A DNA stretch of 64,000 bases from Motiliproteus sp047633175 (GTDB lineage Bacteria; Pseudomonadota; Gammaproteobacteria; Pseudomonadales; Balneatricaceae), in NCBI GenBank assembly GCA_047633175.1, contig JBLIEQ010000008.1:62001-126000 (forward strand), written 5' to 3'. Shown here in pieces: positions 8,083-16,921 of the stretch (position 1 is its first letter; each line of letters opens with the position of its first letter). Position numbers and translations under genes: made by a program. Under the pieces are notes generated by a model, which did no database searches, was not told the DNA's origin, and saw nothing but the letters and a program-made list of their open reading frames with translations.

Positions 8083-8631
8083 TCAATCCTTTATCGTCAA
8101 ATGGGTACCGGCGGGTTTGAGCACCAGAGGTAATCCCGCCATAGTAACAACCACCCGCTCACAGTGCTCGGCAACCCGCTGCTGCAGTAGCCCCATCTCA
8201 TCCTGAAACTGACGACAGAGCTCGCCCATCGGCACGATACCCATGCCCACTTCGTTGGACACCAGAATAATCTCGCCCGGCAATGCAGGCAGGACCTCCA
8301 GTAGCGCGTCAAGTTCGCGCTGCAGCAATGCAGGCTGCTCCCGACAGATCAGGTTGCTCAGCCACAACGTCAGACAATCGACCAACAACAGCTGCTCGTG
8401 ACCGGCATGCCGCTCAAGCACCTCAGCCAGAGCGAGCGGCTCTTCGACCAGACGCCAGTGCGACGGACGTCGATCCCGATGCTGTTCAATTCGCCGCTGC
8501 ATCTCCTGATCGTTCGCAGTGGCGGTGGCGACATAGGTCACCGTCAGACCAGACTGCTGCGCCAGCTTTTCGGCCAGACGACTCTTACCCGAGCGGGCAC
8601 CACCGAGGATCAATTGTTTCACAACCGCCAC
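8083..8631 (-). CDS. cobU: Adenosylcobinamide kinase / guanylyltransferase
   Basis: Bifunctional enzyme that phosphorylates adenosylcobinamide and adds GMP to give adenosylcobinamide-GDP. 182 aa. P-loop GGARSGKS at residues 10-17, then TYVATATANDQEM, RIEQHRDRRPSHW containing the guanylylated histidine region, the Walker B-like LLLVDCLTLWLSNL, and ILVSNEVGMGIVP. First gene of the cob operon. The 152 bp upstream, shared with divergent zapG, shows no cobalamin riboswitch, so control by B12 is not evident. Confidence 0.97.
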   Translation of the reverse strand: MAVVKQLILGGARSGKSRLAEKLAQQSGLTVTYVATATANDQEMQRRIEQHRDRRPSHWRLVEEPLALAEVLERHAGHEQLLLVDCLTLWLSNLICREQPALLQRELDALLEVLPALPGEIILVSNEVGMGIVPMGELCRQFQDEMGLLQQRVAEHCERVVVTMAGLPLVLKPAGTHLTIKD

Positions 8632-8783
8632 CTGAACAGAAAAACGCAGACTATAACAATGCAGCCGAACAACGCCAATCAGAAATCCTGATCTGCGCTT
8701 CAGGTCGCGATCTCTTTGTCTTCACGCTAAAATTCCAGTATCGTCGGGGCTGCAAAAATTAAAATAATTTAGGAGTTACCGTT

Positions 8784-9266
8784 GTGGATTCAGCCAACCA
8801 ATCCATCTGGCTCGTCGGAGCCGCCACTTTTGTTATCGGCACCATCCTGGGATTGCTTATGGCGCGTCGGAGCAGCGGTTCGCGCAGCAAAGAAGCCCTG
8901 ACCGAAGAGCTCAACGATGTCCGCAGAGAGTTTGAAGATTACAAGATAGACGTCAGCACCCACTTTGCCAAAACAGCCGACCTGGTCAACAATCTGACTA
9001 GCAGTTACCGCGACGTGCATCAACACCTTTCTACCAGCGCCAGCCAACTTTGCAGCGATGAACAGTTGCTTATTAGCCTGGAACGGCCCACCGAAGCCGC
9101 CGCTACTGAAACCAAGGTGGATGACGAGGTCGAACCACCCCGCGATTACGCCCCAAAAATGGATCCTAAATCTGAGGGGACACTCTCAGAACAGTATGGT
9201 TTAAAGCACGACGACCCTCTTTACGATCCCTCGCTCGTGGTCGGCCACCCCCCCTTAGGACGCTAA
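8784..9266 (+). CDS. zapG: ZapG/YhcB family (DUF1043) cell-division associated protein
   Basis: Single-pass inner-membrane protein with a cytoplasmic coiled coil, linked in E. coli to divisome and elongasome coordination. 160 aa. One N-terminal hydrophobic segment (residues 8-25), then a coiled coil ending in FEDYKIDVSTHFAKTADLVNNLTSSYRDVHQHLS, the diagnostic DUF1043 stretch. GTG start with AGGAG 8 bases upstream. The tail is acidic and low in complexity. It is divergent from the cob operon. Confidence 0.9.
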   Translation: MDSANQSIWLVGAATFVIGTILGLLMARRSSGSRSKEALTEELNDVRREFEDYKIDVSTHFAKTADLVNNLTSSYRDVHQHLSTSASQLCSDEQLLISLERPTEAAATETKVDDEVEPPRDYAPKMDPKSEGTLSEQYGLKHDDPLYDPSLVVGHPPLGR

Positions 9267-9306
9267 CGCGATACAGAGCCTTCGCGCCAGGAGGCTAGGT
9301 ACCGAC

Positions 9307-9366
9307 CATCGGCAGGCTGAAGCCTAACCTACAAAAACACGTCTCTGTGGGTCAGTCCGACGAGGT
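9307..9366. repeat. Dispersed GGCTTCAGCC / CCCACAG repeat, copy 1
   Basis: Contains GGCAGGCTGAAGCCTAACC, CTGTGGGTCAG and TCCGACGAGG. The same modules recur at 11373-11640, 27080-27145 and 43547-43680. It sits between the convergent zapG and NIF3 genes. Confidence 0.7.
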
Positions 9367-9368
9367 CC

Positions 9369-10133
9369 TCAGACCGGGTTATCAATTTCTATATACAGAT
9401 GCTCTATATCAAATTCTTTCGCCAACCGCTCACCGAGTGCCTGCACTCCATAACGCTCGGTGGCATGATGGCCTGCGGCGAAATAATGTACCCCGCCTTC
9501 ACGCGCTGCATGCACCGTAGGTTCTGAAATCTCTCCGCTGACAAAGGCATCTAGGCCACGGTTAATCGCATGCTCGATATAGCCCTGGGCCGCGCCTGTA
9601 CACCAGCCGACGGTACTGATCATCTCACTACTGCCCGCGATATGCTGTGGCTGACGCCCCAGCACCCGACCCAGCAACGCCACAAACTCGGCGGCTGGGA
9701 GCGGCTGGCTAAGCCGGCCCCAGAGGCCGATCGGTTGACGGCTGTCACGCTCGAGCCCCCCCTCGATCTCAAACCCAAGCCGCTGCGCCAACTGCACATT
9801 GTTGCCAAGCTCCGGATGGATATCGAGCGGCAGATGATAGGCGATCAGGCTGATATCATGCTTGAGCAGGGTCTGGATGCGCCGCTTCTTGATGCCCTTG
9901 ATACAGGCATCTTCACCACGCCAAAAATAGCCGTGATGGACCAGAATAGCATCGGCATCAGCAAGCACCGCCGCATCAAGCAGCGCCTGACTGGCAGTGA
10001 CTCCGGTGACGATCCGCTTCACCCTGGCCCGACCCTCGACCTGCAGGCCATTGGGACAGTAATCACTGACCTGGCCAGGCTGCAGCCACCGATCCAATTG
10101 TTCCATTATATGAGTCAGGCTCGTTGTCACGCT
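9369..10133 (-). CDS. NIF3 / YbgI family metal-binding protein
   Basis: Member of the NIF3 (DUF34) family, conserved di-metal proteins annotated as GTP cyclohydrolase I type 2-like; the physiological role is unclear. 254 aa from the GTG at 10133, which has GAGG ~9 bases upstream and fits family N-termini; an ATG at 10157 would add 8 residues. Motifs are DYCPNGLQVEG, ILVHHGYFW (metal histidines), YHLPLDIHPELGNN, GWCTGAAQGYI, DAFVSGEISE and AGHHATERYG. It is convergent with zapG and divergent from the DegS-like gene. Confidence 0.9.
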   Translation of the reverse strand, partial: SVTTSLTHIMEQLDRWLQPGQVSDYCPNGLQVEGRARVKRIVTGVTASQALLDAAVLADADAILVHHGYFWRGEDACIKGIKKRRIQTLLKHDISLIAYHLPLDIHPELGNNVQLAQRLGFEIEGGLERDSRQPIGLWGRLSQPLPAAEFVALLGRVLGRQPQHIAGSSEMISTVGWCTGAAQGYIEHAINRGLDAFVSGEISEPTVHAAREGGVHYFAAGHHATERYGVQALGERLAKEFDIEHLYIEIDNPV

Positions 10134-10206
10134 CTTATCCTCGAATTCAAATATCAATAAAAACTGCTATCCGTATAATGGCCGCTTACTGAAAATAGAG
10201 ATCCCA

Positions 10207-11364
10207 ATGAGTAAACTAACATCCATGCTGTTATGGCCCATCATCGCGGGCATTCTGGTCGCCTTCACGATGCTAACCTTTTTCCCGCAAGGGATCAGCC
10301 CCAGTCTGGCCCTGATCGAGGCCCCGCAGGTAAATCCGGCGCAGGCTGTGGTCACTTCCTCGGGCCCAGGCCCGGCTTCCTACGCCGATGCCGTCAGTAA
10401 AGCGGCCCCGGCGGTTGTTAACATCTATACTCGTACGCGCGTCGAAGACCGCTCCGACACCCCTCTCGATGATCTTAATAACCGCGGCTTCTACGATAAC
10501 AAGCAGGCCAGCGAACGTGAGAAGTACCTTTCAAGCCTCGGTTCAGGCGTTATTATCAGCCAACAGGGCTATATCGTTACCAATAATCATGTGGTCGCCG
10601 ATGCCGACAGCATCCTGGTCGCACTGCATGATGGACGCGAGGCTCAGGCTAAAATCATCGGCACAGATCCGGAAACCGACCTTGCAATACTCAAGGTTGA
10701 GCTCGGCAATCTATCAACGATCAGCCTGGGTTCCTCCGAATCGATCCGGGTGGGTGATGTGGTGCTGGCCATCGGCAACCCCTACGGCGTAGGCCAAACC
10801 GTCACCATGGGAATCATCAGTGCCACCGGCCGCAACCAGCTGGGTATCAACACCTACGAAAATTTCATCCAGACCGATGCCGCGATCAACCCGGGCAATT
10901 CAGGAGGCGCACTGATTAACGCTCAGGGGAATATGATCGGCATCAACACCGCAATCTTCTCCCGTTCGGGCGGCTCCCAGGGAATAGGTTTCGCGATCCC
11001 GTCCGATCTAATGAGCAGCATCCTCAAGGGTATCATCGAGAACGGCCGTATCGTCCGTGGCTGGCTAGGTATCGAGATCCAGGTGATGACTCCGGCGCTC
11101 GCCGAGTCGTTCGGCATCAAGGATGAAAAAGGGTTGATCATTGCCGGAATCTTTCGCGACAGCCCAGCTCATCGGGCGGGCTTGCAGCCGGGCGACATCC
11201 TGATCAGGATCGACGACAAGGTTGTTCAGAGCGGTCACAGTGCGATGAACCAGATAGCGGCAGCCAAACCCGGCACCCTGATCGTCATGGGACTGCTCCG
11301 CGATAAGGAACCCCTGACACTGGAGGTAACGATCGGCAACCGGCCACCGACCCGTACTAATTAG
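10207..11364 (+). CDS. degS: DegS/AlgW-type periplasmic serine protease
   Basis: Trypsin-like HtrA-family protease of 385 aa. One N-terminal hydrophobic anchor (residues 8-27) rather than a cleavable signal, then the protease domain with H128 (TNNHVV), D158 (ETDLAIL) and S232 (NPGNSGGAL), and a single PDZ domain (about 280-375). One PDZ plus a membrane anchor marks DegS/AlgW rather than DegP/DegQ. It is expected to cut RseA when misfolded porin tails bind the PDZ, which links it to rpoE-rseA at the left end of the window. In many gammaproteobacteria it lies near hisC/hisD and the mla block, as here. Confidence 0.9.
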   Translation: MSKLTSMLLWPIIAGILVAFTMLTFFPQGISPSLALIEAPQVNPAQAVVTSSGPGPASYADAVSKAAPAVVNIYTRTRVEDRSDTPLDDLNNRGFYDNKQASEREKYLSSLGSGVIISQQGYIVTNNHVVADADSILVALHDGREAQAKIIGTDPETDLAILKVELGNLSTISLGSSESIRVGDVVLAIGNPYGVGQTVTMGIISATGRNQLGINTYENFIQTDAAINPGNSGGALINAQGNMIGINTAIFSRSGGSQGIGFAIPSDLMSSILKGIIENGRIVRGWLGIEIQVMTPALAESFGIKDEKGLIIAGIFRDSPAHRAGLQPGDILIRIDDKVVQSGHSAMNQIAAAKPGTLIVMGLLRDKEPLTLEVTIGNRPPTRTN

Positions 11365-11372
11365 GACTGAGG

Positions 11373-11640
11373 GAGTCAGGCTTCAGCCTGACTATCGCTG
11401 CGCCTTGCTAGCATTGTCGGAATAAATCCCGACCCACAGGGGTGTACTTTTGTGGGTTAGGCTTCAGCCTGACGATGGTAACTCCCTGCTAGCCTTGTCG
11501 GACTACTTTCTACCCACAAAACACGACCCACAGGGACGTGGGAAGTGCAGCAAGTCCGTCGGGAACGGACGCTGCCGACCCACAGGGACGTGGGAAGCGC
11601 AGCAAGTCCGTCGGAACAGACGCTGCCGACCCACATTGCT
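11373..11640. repeat. Cluster of dispersed repeat modules downstream of degS and hisC
   Basis: Holds two AGGCTTCAGCCTGAC palindromic modules (about 11376 and 11459), GTCGGAATAAATCCCGACCC, and a ~52-bp unit beginning GACCCACAGGGACGTGGGAAG repeated in tandem at 11525 and 11577 with a third start at 11628. It lies between convergent degS and hisC. No ORF is credible; the structures could act as bidirectional terminators. Confidence 0.8.
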
Positions 11641-11643
11641 TGC

Positions 11644-12735
11644 TCACACCAGCAATGGCGCCAGCGCCTCTAGCAGGCGGGTATTCTCCTGCGGCGTACT
11701 CACATTAATCCGCAGGCAACCGGCCAGAGAGGGATGGGCGCCATCGAGCTTCTTTACCAGCACCCCCGCCTGCTTTAAGCCTTCGTGAGTCTCAGTCACC
11801 GATTTGTCTGTAACCCGAACCAGTATGAAGTTGGCCTCGCTGGGCCAGACTTGCAGCCCGGGCAATGTCTGCAGCGCTTGCAACAGCACGAACCGCTCGG
11901 CACGCAGCTGCTCGGTCTGCTGCCGCAGCACCTCGAAATTAGCCAATGCAAAGACCGCACTGGCCTGGGTTAGTACGTTGATATTATAAGGTAGTCGCAG
12001 TTTTTCCATCTCGGAGATCCACTCGGGACGACCGACCAGCAAACCTAAACGCAATCCGGCCAGGCCGACCTTGGACAGGGTGCGCATGATCAGCACATTA
12101 TCGTAATCGTTCAGCAGATGCAGCGAGTCGGCGTCGGTAAAGGCGGTATAGGCCTCGTCGACCACCACCAAGCCGGTACTGGCCTCAGCAATGCGACGAA
12201 TCTTCTCGATACTGAACAGATTGCCGGTCGGGTTATTGGGTTGCGACAGGAAGATAAGCGCCGGTTGGCGGTCATCGATCACCGTCAGCATCGCCGCCAG
12301 ATCCAGATCGAAGTGACTGTCCAGCGGCACCCCGACATAGTCGATGCGGCAGAAGGTGGCGATCATCCGATACATCACAAAACTGGGCTCGGGTGCCAAC
12401 ACGCAACTGTCTGGGCCGGCAATCGCCATCGCCAGGATCTGGATGATTTCGTCCGAGCCATTACCCAGTAACAGCTCGAACTCCTTGTCGATCCCCATCA
12501 GCTTACGCAGGCCCTCTTTAACGGCCTGAGCCTGGGGCTGCGGATAGCGGTTGATCTCGACCTCGGCGAGCTGCTCTAGCCACGCCTGCTTAATCGCATC
12601 GGGCCAGACGTAGGGGTTCTCCATCGCATCAAGTTTCAGCATGCCAGTCGCGGGCGGCACCTGATAGGCACTCAGGGCACGGATGTCGGGACGAATCAGT
12701 CGCTCGACGCGACGCTGTACAGTTTGTTTAGTCAT
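11644..12735 (-). CDS. hisC: Histidinol-phosphate aminotransferase
   Basis: PLP enzyme converting imidazole-acetol phosphate and glutamate to histidinol phosphate. 363 aa. Motifs include LDAMENPY, LLGNGSDEII, LSQPNNPTGN, VVDEAYTAF and the PLP lysine K222 in RTLSKVGLAGLRLG. Third gene of hisG-hisD-hisC, a common split of the his pathway in Pseudomonas-like genomes. It is 84 bp downstream of hisD. Confidence 0.95.
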   Translation of the reverse strand: MTKQTVQRRVERLIRPDIRALSAYQVPPATGMLKLDAMENPYVWPDAIKQAWLEQLAEVEINRYPQPQAQAVKEGLRKLMGIDKEFELLLGNGSDEIIQILAMAIAGPDSCVLAPEPSFVMYRMIATFCRIDYVGVPLDSHFDLDLAAMLTVIDDRQPALIFLSQPNNPTGNLFSIEKIRRIAEASTGLVVVDEAYTAFTDADSLHLLNDYDNVLIMRTLSKVGLAGLRLGLLVGRPEWISEMEKLRLPYNINVLTQASAVFALANFEVLRQQTEQLRAERFVLLQALQTLPGLQVWPSEANFILVRVTDKSVTETHEGLKQAGVLVKKLDGAHPSLAGCLRINVSTPQENTRLLEALAPLLV

Positions 12736-12819
12736 AAGAGTAAGAAGTCAATCTTCCGGTGATACGATTGTCGATGGCTGCCTGGCGCTAACACCCGTCA
12801 CACAAACAGCCACGCTGCT

Positions 12820-14136
12820 TTACTGGCCGTCGAGCTTGATTCGATATTCGGCCGAGCGCGCATGAGCGGTCAGCCCCTCACCCCGGGCCAGCACGGATGC
12901 GGTCTTGCCTAGCGCACTGGCACCCTTGGCCGAAAAATTGATCAGCGATGAACGCTTCTGGAAATCATAGACTCCCAGGGGCGATGAGAATCGCGCGGTA
13001 CCCGAAGTCGGCAGGACATGATTGGGACCGGCACAGTAATCGCCAAGCGCTTCGGCGCTATAGCGACCCATAAAGATAGCTCCGGCATGGCGGATCTGCG
13101 GCAGCAGTGCCTCGGGATCTTCTACCGAGAGTTCCAGATGCTCAGGCGCGATCCGGTTGATCAGCTCCACGGCCTCATTCAGGTCGGCTACCTCGATAAG
13201 CGCCGCTCGCCCCTGCAGTGATTGGCGGATAATATCCTGGCGCTCCATCGTGGGTAGCAGCCGCTCCATACTCGCCTGAACCCGATCCAGATAGCCGGCA
13301 TCGGGGCTGATCAAGATCGCCTGGGCATCTTCATCGTGCTCGGCCTGGGAGAACAGGTCCATCGCTATCCAATCGGGATCAGTCTTGCCATCGCACACCA
13401 CCAGAATCTCGGAGGGGCCGGCGATCATATCGATACCGACCAGTCCGAATACCGCCCGCTTGGCTGTCGCCACATAGATATTGCCGGGGCCGACGATCTT
13501 GTCGACCCGGGGTACAGTCTCGGTTCCATAGGCCAGCGCCGCGATCGCCTGGGCGCCGCCAAGGGTAAAGACCCGGTCGACACCGGCCAGAGCCGCCGCC
13601 GCCATCACCAGCTCATTCACCTCGCCATCAGGCGTCGGCACTACCATAATGATCTCGTTAACGCCGGCGACCCTGGCGGGAATCGCATTCATCAACACCG
13701 ACGAAGGGTAGGAGGCCTTACCACCGGGAACGTAGATGCCTACCCGATCGATCGGCGTCACCTGCTGCCCAAGCACCGAGCCATCGGCTTCGGTGAACTG
13801 CCAGGAGTGCTGCAGCTGGTGCTGATGGTAAGCCCGTACTCGCTCTGCGGCCAGATCCAGCGCCTGACGCTGCTCCGCTCCCAGGCCTGCGAGCGCCTGC
13901 TGTAGCTGCTCAGGCCCCAGTTCCAGCTCGGCCATATGGCTGACCTGGAGTCTGTCAAAACGGTTACTGTATTCGATCAGTGCACTGTCACCCTCAGCCT
14001 TAACCCGCGCCAGAATCTCCTCGACACTGCGATTGACCGTCAGATCTGAGACCGATTCCCAGGCCAGCAACTGCTGCAGCCGGGCATCAAAATCGGCCTG
14101 TGCAACGTTGAGCCTTGTCAGAGCCAGTGAATTCAT
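12820..14136 (-). CDS. hisD: Histidinol dehydrogenase
   Basis: NAD-dependent zinc enzyme oxidising histidinol to histidine in two steps. 438 aa. Signature regions are GIYVPGGKASYPSSVLM, GGAQAIAALAYGTETVP, KIVGPGNIYV, FSQAEHDEDAQAIL and the catalytic Glu-His pair in NRIAPEHLEL. It overlaps hisG by 4 bp (ATGA-type coupling). Confidence 0.98.
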   Translation of the reverse strand: MNSLALTRLNVAQADFDARLQQLLAWESVSDLTVNRSVEEILARVKAEGDSALIEYSNRFDRLQVSHMAELELGPEQLQQALAGLGAEQRQALDLAAERVRAYHQHQLQHSWQFTEADGSVLGQQVTPIDRVGIYVPGGKASYPSSVLMNAIPARVAGVNEIIMVVPTPDGEVNELVMAAAALAGVDRVFTLGGAQAIAALAYGTETVPRVDKIVGPGNIYVATAKRAVFGLVGIDMIAGPSEILVVCDGKTDPDWIAMDLFSQAEHDEDAQAILISPDAGYLDRVQASMERLLPTMERQDIIRQSLQGRAALIEVADLNEAVELINRIAPEHLELSVEDPEALLPQIRHAGAIFMGRYSAEALGDYCAGPNHVLPTSGTARFSSPLGVYDFQKRSSLINFSAKGASALGKTASVLARGEGLTAHARSAEYRIKLDGQ

Positions 14137-14810
14137 CCCTCCACCTCCGCCGCCTTAGCGCGCTCCACCGCCTCACCCAGACTCGCGATAATAGGCTGAA
14201 TAAGCGCATGCTTCATCTTCATCGCCGCCTTGCTGACCACTAGCCGGGTGCTGATAGGTGCGATCATCTCCAGCGGTTGCAGGCCGTTGGCGACCAGGGT
14301 GTTGCCGGTATCGACGATATCGACGATATAATCCGCCAGCCCCATAATGGGTGCCAGCTCCATCGCGCCGTAAAGCTTGATAATATCGACCTGCTGCCCC
14401 TGACTGGCAAAGTAGCGCTTGGTGATATTAACGAACTTGCTGGCCACCTTGATCCGACCCAGCACCGGCTTAGGATCGACCAACGCTGCCGTCATCAGCC
14501 GGCAACGCGCGATATTCAGATCCAGGGGTTCGTACATATCCCGGGCGCCATGCTCAAGCAGCACATCCTTACCCGAGACTCCCATATCGGCCGCCCCGTA
14601 CTCGACGTAGGTCGGCACATCGGTGGCACGAATCACCAGCAACTTTATATGGCTATGATTAGTATCAAAAATCAACTTGCGGCTGGAGAAAATATCTTCG
14701 GCCGGGACTATCCCGGCCTGCTCCAGCAACGGCAGCGTTTCTTTGAGGATACGCCCCTTCGACAGGGCGATGGTGATGGACTGGCTGGCCGTAATCTGAG
14801 TCATAGTCAT
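14133..14810 (-). CDS. hisG: ATP phosphoribosyltransferase, short form
   Basis: Catalyses the first committed step of histidine synthesis. 225 aa, so the short form that lacks the C-terminal regulatory domain; such enzymes work as a complex with HisZ, which is not in this window. Motifs are ITIALSKGRI, VPTYVEYGAADMGVSGKDVL and the PRPP loop DYIVDIVDTGNTLVANGL. First gene of hisG-hisD-hisC, 81 bp downstream of murA on the same strand. Confidence 0.96.
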   Translation of the reverse strand: MTMTQITASQSITIALSKGRILKETLPLLEQAGIVPAEDIFSSRKLIFDTNHSHIKLLVIRATDVPTYVEYGAADMGVSGKDVLLEHGARDMYEPLDLNIARCRLMTAALVDPKPVLGRIKVASKFVNITKRYFASQGQQVDIIKLYGAMELAPIMGLADYIVDIVDTGNTLVANGLQPLEMIAPISTRLVVSKAAMKMKHALIQPIIASLGEAVERAKAAEVEG

Positions 14811-14891
14811 GTCACGCTAGGTAGCCGTGCTCCCTGTTAGAGACGATAGAAAGGTACAACAATGCCTGTAAGAGTGCTGTCGGGCAGTGGT

Positions 14892-16154
14892 TCAGGAATC
14901 GACTCTGCACACCTTAGCCCCCAGGCATCGCATCTTCTCTTCAATACATTCATAGCCGCGATCAAGATGGTAGATCCGGTCAATCAATGTATCGCCCTTG
15001 GCAACCAACGCTGCAATAATCAGACTGGCTGAGGCGCGCAGGTCGGTAGCCATCACCGGTGCCGCCTTGAGCTGTTCGATCCCCTCGATGATCACGCTAT
15101 TGCCATCGATGGTGCATTTCGCGCCCATCCGCGTCATCTCCTGGATATGCATAAAGCGGTTTTCAAAAATAGTCTCGCGGATAATGCCTACACCCTCTGC
15201 AACCGCGTTCATGGCCGCAAACTGTGCCTGCATATCGGTGGGGAACGCCGGATAGGGTGCCGTCGTGACATTGACCGCCTTCGGACGCTGACCCTTCATA
15301 TCCAGACGGATCCAGTCGGCGCCAGTCTCAATCTCGGCACCGGCTTTTTCCAACTTTAACAGCACGGCTTCGAGAATATCGGGACGGGTATTGTTCAATT
15401 TTATCCGCCCGCGAGAGGCCGCCGCGGCCACCAGATAGGTGCCGGTTTCGATCCGGTCTGGCATCACCGCATAGCTGCAGCCACCGAGCCTCTCTACACC
15501 CCTGATCGTGATGGTATCGGTGCCCTGGCCGCTAATATCCGCCCCCATAGTGATCAGGCACTCGGCCAGATCGACGACTTCAGGCTCTTTAGCCGCATTT
15601 TCAAGGGTGGTGATCCCCTTTGCGAGGGTCGCCGCCATCAAAATATTTTCGGTGCCGGTCACCGTCACCGTATCAAAGAGGATATGTGCGCCCTTAAGCC
15701 CGTTAACGGCCTGGGCGTGAATGTAGCCCTCCTCCACAGTGATCGTCGCGCCCATCGCCTCCAGACCACGAATATGCAGATCGACCGGCCGGCTGCCGAT
15801 CGCACAGCCTCCGGGTAGCGAGACTTCCGCCTTGCCAAAACGTGCCAGCATCGGCCCCAGCACCAGAATCGACGCCCGCATAGTCTTAACCAGATCATAG
15901 GGGGCAACCAGGGTATTGACGTGACGAGGATCGATCTGCGCATTATGGTTCTCATCCATCGCTACACCGACCCCCATCCGACCCAGGAGTTTGAGCATGG
16001 TCGCCACGTCCTGCAGCTGGGGCAGGTTGCGAATAGAGACCAGCCCCTCGGCCAGCAGTGTTGCGGCAAGGATAGGCAGCGCCGCATTTTTGGCCCCTGA
16101 GATCCAGACTTCGCCATCGATCCGGCATTCACCGGATATTTTTAATTTATCCAT
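14892..16154 (-). CDS. murA: UDP-N-acetylglucosamine 1-carboxyvinyltransferase
   Basis: First committed step of peptidoglycan synthesis: transfers enolpyruvate from PEP to UDP-GlcNAc; the target of fosfomycin. 420 aa, normal. The active-site cysteine is C117 in LPGGCAIGSRPVDLH, so no natural fosfomycin-resistant Asp variant. SGAKNAALPILAA near the start and YPAFPTDMQAQ in the C-terminal half are typical. It lies between ibaG and hisG. Confidence 0.98.
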   Translation of the reverse strand: MDKLKISGECRIDGEVWISGAKNAALPILAATLLAEGLVSIRNLPQLQDVATMLKLLGRMGVGVAMDENHNAQIDPRHVNTLVAPYDLVKTMRASILVLGPMLARFGKAEVSLPGGCAIGSRPVDLHIRGLEAMGATITVEEGYIHAQAVNGLKGAHILFDTVTVTGTENILMAATLAKGITTLENAAKEPEVVDLAECLITMGADISGQGTDTITIRGVERLGGCSYAVMPDRIETGTYLVAAAASRGRIKLNNTRPDILEAVLLKLEKAGAEIETGADWIRLDMKGQRPKAVNVTTAPYPAFPTDMQAQFAAMNAVAEGVGIIRETIFENRFMHIQEMTRMGAKCTIDGNSVIIEGIEQLKAAPVMATDLRASASLIIAALVAKGDTLIDRIYHLDRGYECIEEKMRCLGAKVCRVDS

Positions 16155-16232
16155 ACTACTTCCACTACTATTTCCTCTACTACAGGGGGTTCTAGCCCCT
16201 GTTTACCCTGATCCTATCAAGACCGACGACGA

Positions 16233-16478
16233 TTAGCCGTTCTGCAGCGCAAGCCACTGAGCGGGCGTATAAGTCTTTATCTTCACTGCGTGGATCGAGC
16301 CATCGGCGATCTGTGCAGTCACACAGCCATAGACCAGCTGCTGCTTTTTAACGGGTGACAACCCTGCAAAGAGCTCGCCCACGACGGTGACCTCAAACGA
16401 GCAACCCTCACCCGCAGTGATCACTTCACAGCCTTCCAGCTGCTGTTCGATCAGCTGCTTTACTTCAACTGCCTGCAT
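16233..16478 (-). CDS. ibaG: BolA-family protein IbaG (YrbA)
   Basis: Small BolA-like protein, 81 aa, that with monothiol glutaredoxins takes part in Fe-S/acid-stress physiology. Sequence VKQLIEQQLEGCEV, then SFEVTVVGELFAGLSPVKKQQLVYGCV and IHAVKIKTYTPAQW is typical of the YrbA branch, next to murA as in most gammaproteobacteria. It is 78 bp upstream of murA on the same strand. Confidence 0.93.
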   Translation of the reverse strand: MQAVEVKQLIEQQLEGCEVITAGEGCSFEVTVVGELFAGLSPVKKQQLVYGCVTAQIADGSIHAVKIKTYTPAQWLALQNG

Positions 16479-16573
16479 AAATACTCCAGCTTGATGGACC
16501 CAAAAACGAAGCGGCCAATAGTATAGAAAACCACCCTAAAAGGCGAAGCCTGGAACAGCCTCAGGCTGCTCTG

Positions 16574-16623
16574 TAGTCATGATCAGGGGGCTCGATTGAG
16601 AGTCACGATCAGGAGTCACGATC
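16574..16623. repeat. 13-bp tandem duplication across the mlaB stop codon
   Basis: GAGTCACGATC occurs at 16600-16610 and 16613-16623, with a weaker third copy (TAGTCATGATC) at ~16574. On the minus strand the unit codes the last residues of MlaB (DRDS) and its stop. Confidence 0.75.
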
Positions 16624-16920
16624 GGGAGCGGCAACCAGCGACTGCAGGTCACTCAGCGCGGCTATCGCATGCAGCTCGGCGGGCAGAGAACAGAACTCGA
16701 CCTCGGTACCCCGCTGCTGGCCCTTGCGCCGCCAGTTCAGCAGTAACGATAGCGCCGCCGTATTGACCGAACTAACTGCCGAAAAATCAAACCGGCACAC
16801 GCCCCCGGCCTGCTCTATTGCATCACAACCGGCGTCACTCAGGGGGACCACCGAGTTAAAATCGATCGCACCCGAGACCTGCCACACTCCGGGTTGCTGC
16901 TCTGCCAGCTGCGCCGGCAC
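16609..16920 (-). CDS. mlaB: MlaB, STAS-domain subunit of the Mla phospholipid transporter
   Basis: Cytoplasmic STAS protein that stabilises MlaF in the MlaFEDB complex. 103 aa from a GTG at 16920, one base after the mlaD stop; a longer reading from 17025 would overlap mlaD by over 100 bp and is unlikely. Sequence WQVSGAIDFNSVVPL, then VCRFDFSAVSSVNTAALSLLLNWRRKG, matches the STAS fold. mlaC, usually found between mlaD and mlaB, is missing. Confidence 0.85.
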   Translation of the reverse strand: MPAQLAEQQPGVWQVSGAIDFNSVVPLSDAGCDAIEQAGGVCRFDFSAVSSVNTAALSLLLNWRRKGQQRGTEVEFCSLPAELHAIAALSDLQSLVAAPDRDS

Positions 16921-16921
16921 C

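Noticed and set aside
8632..8783. Cobalamin riboswitch before cobU
   Set aside because: Only 152 bp shared with divergent zapG and no B12-box-like sequence or suitable fold was seen.
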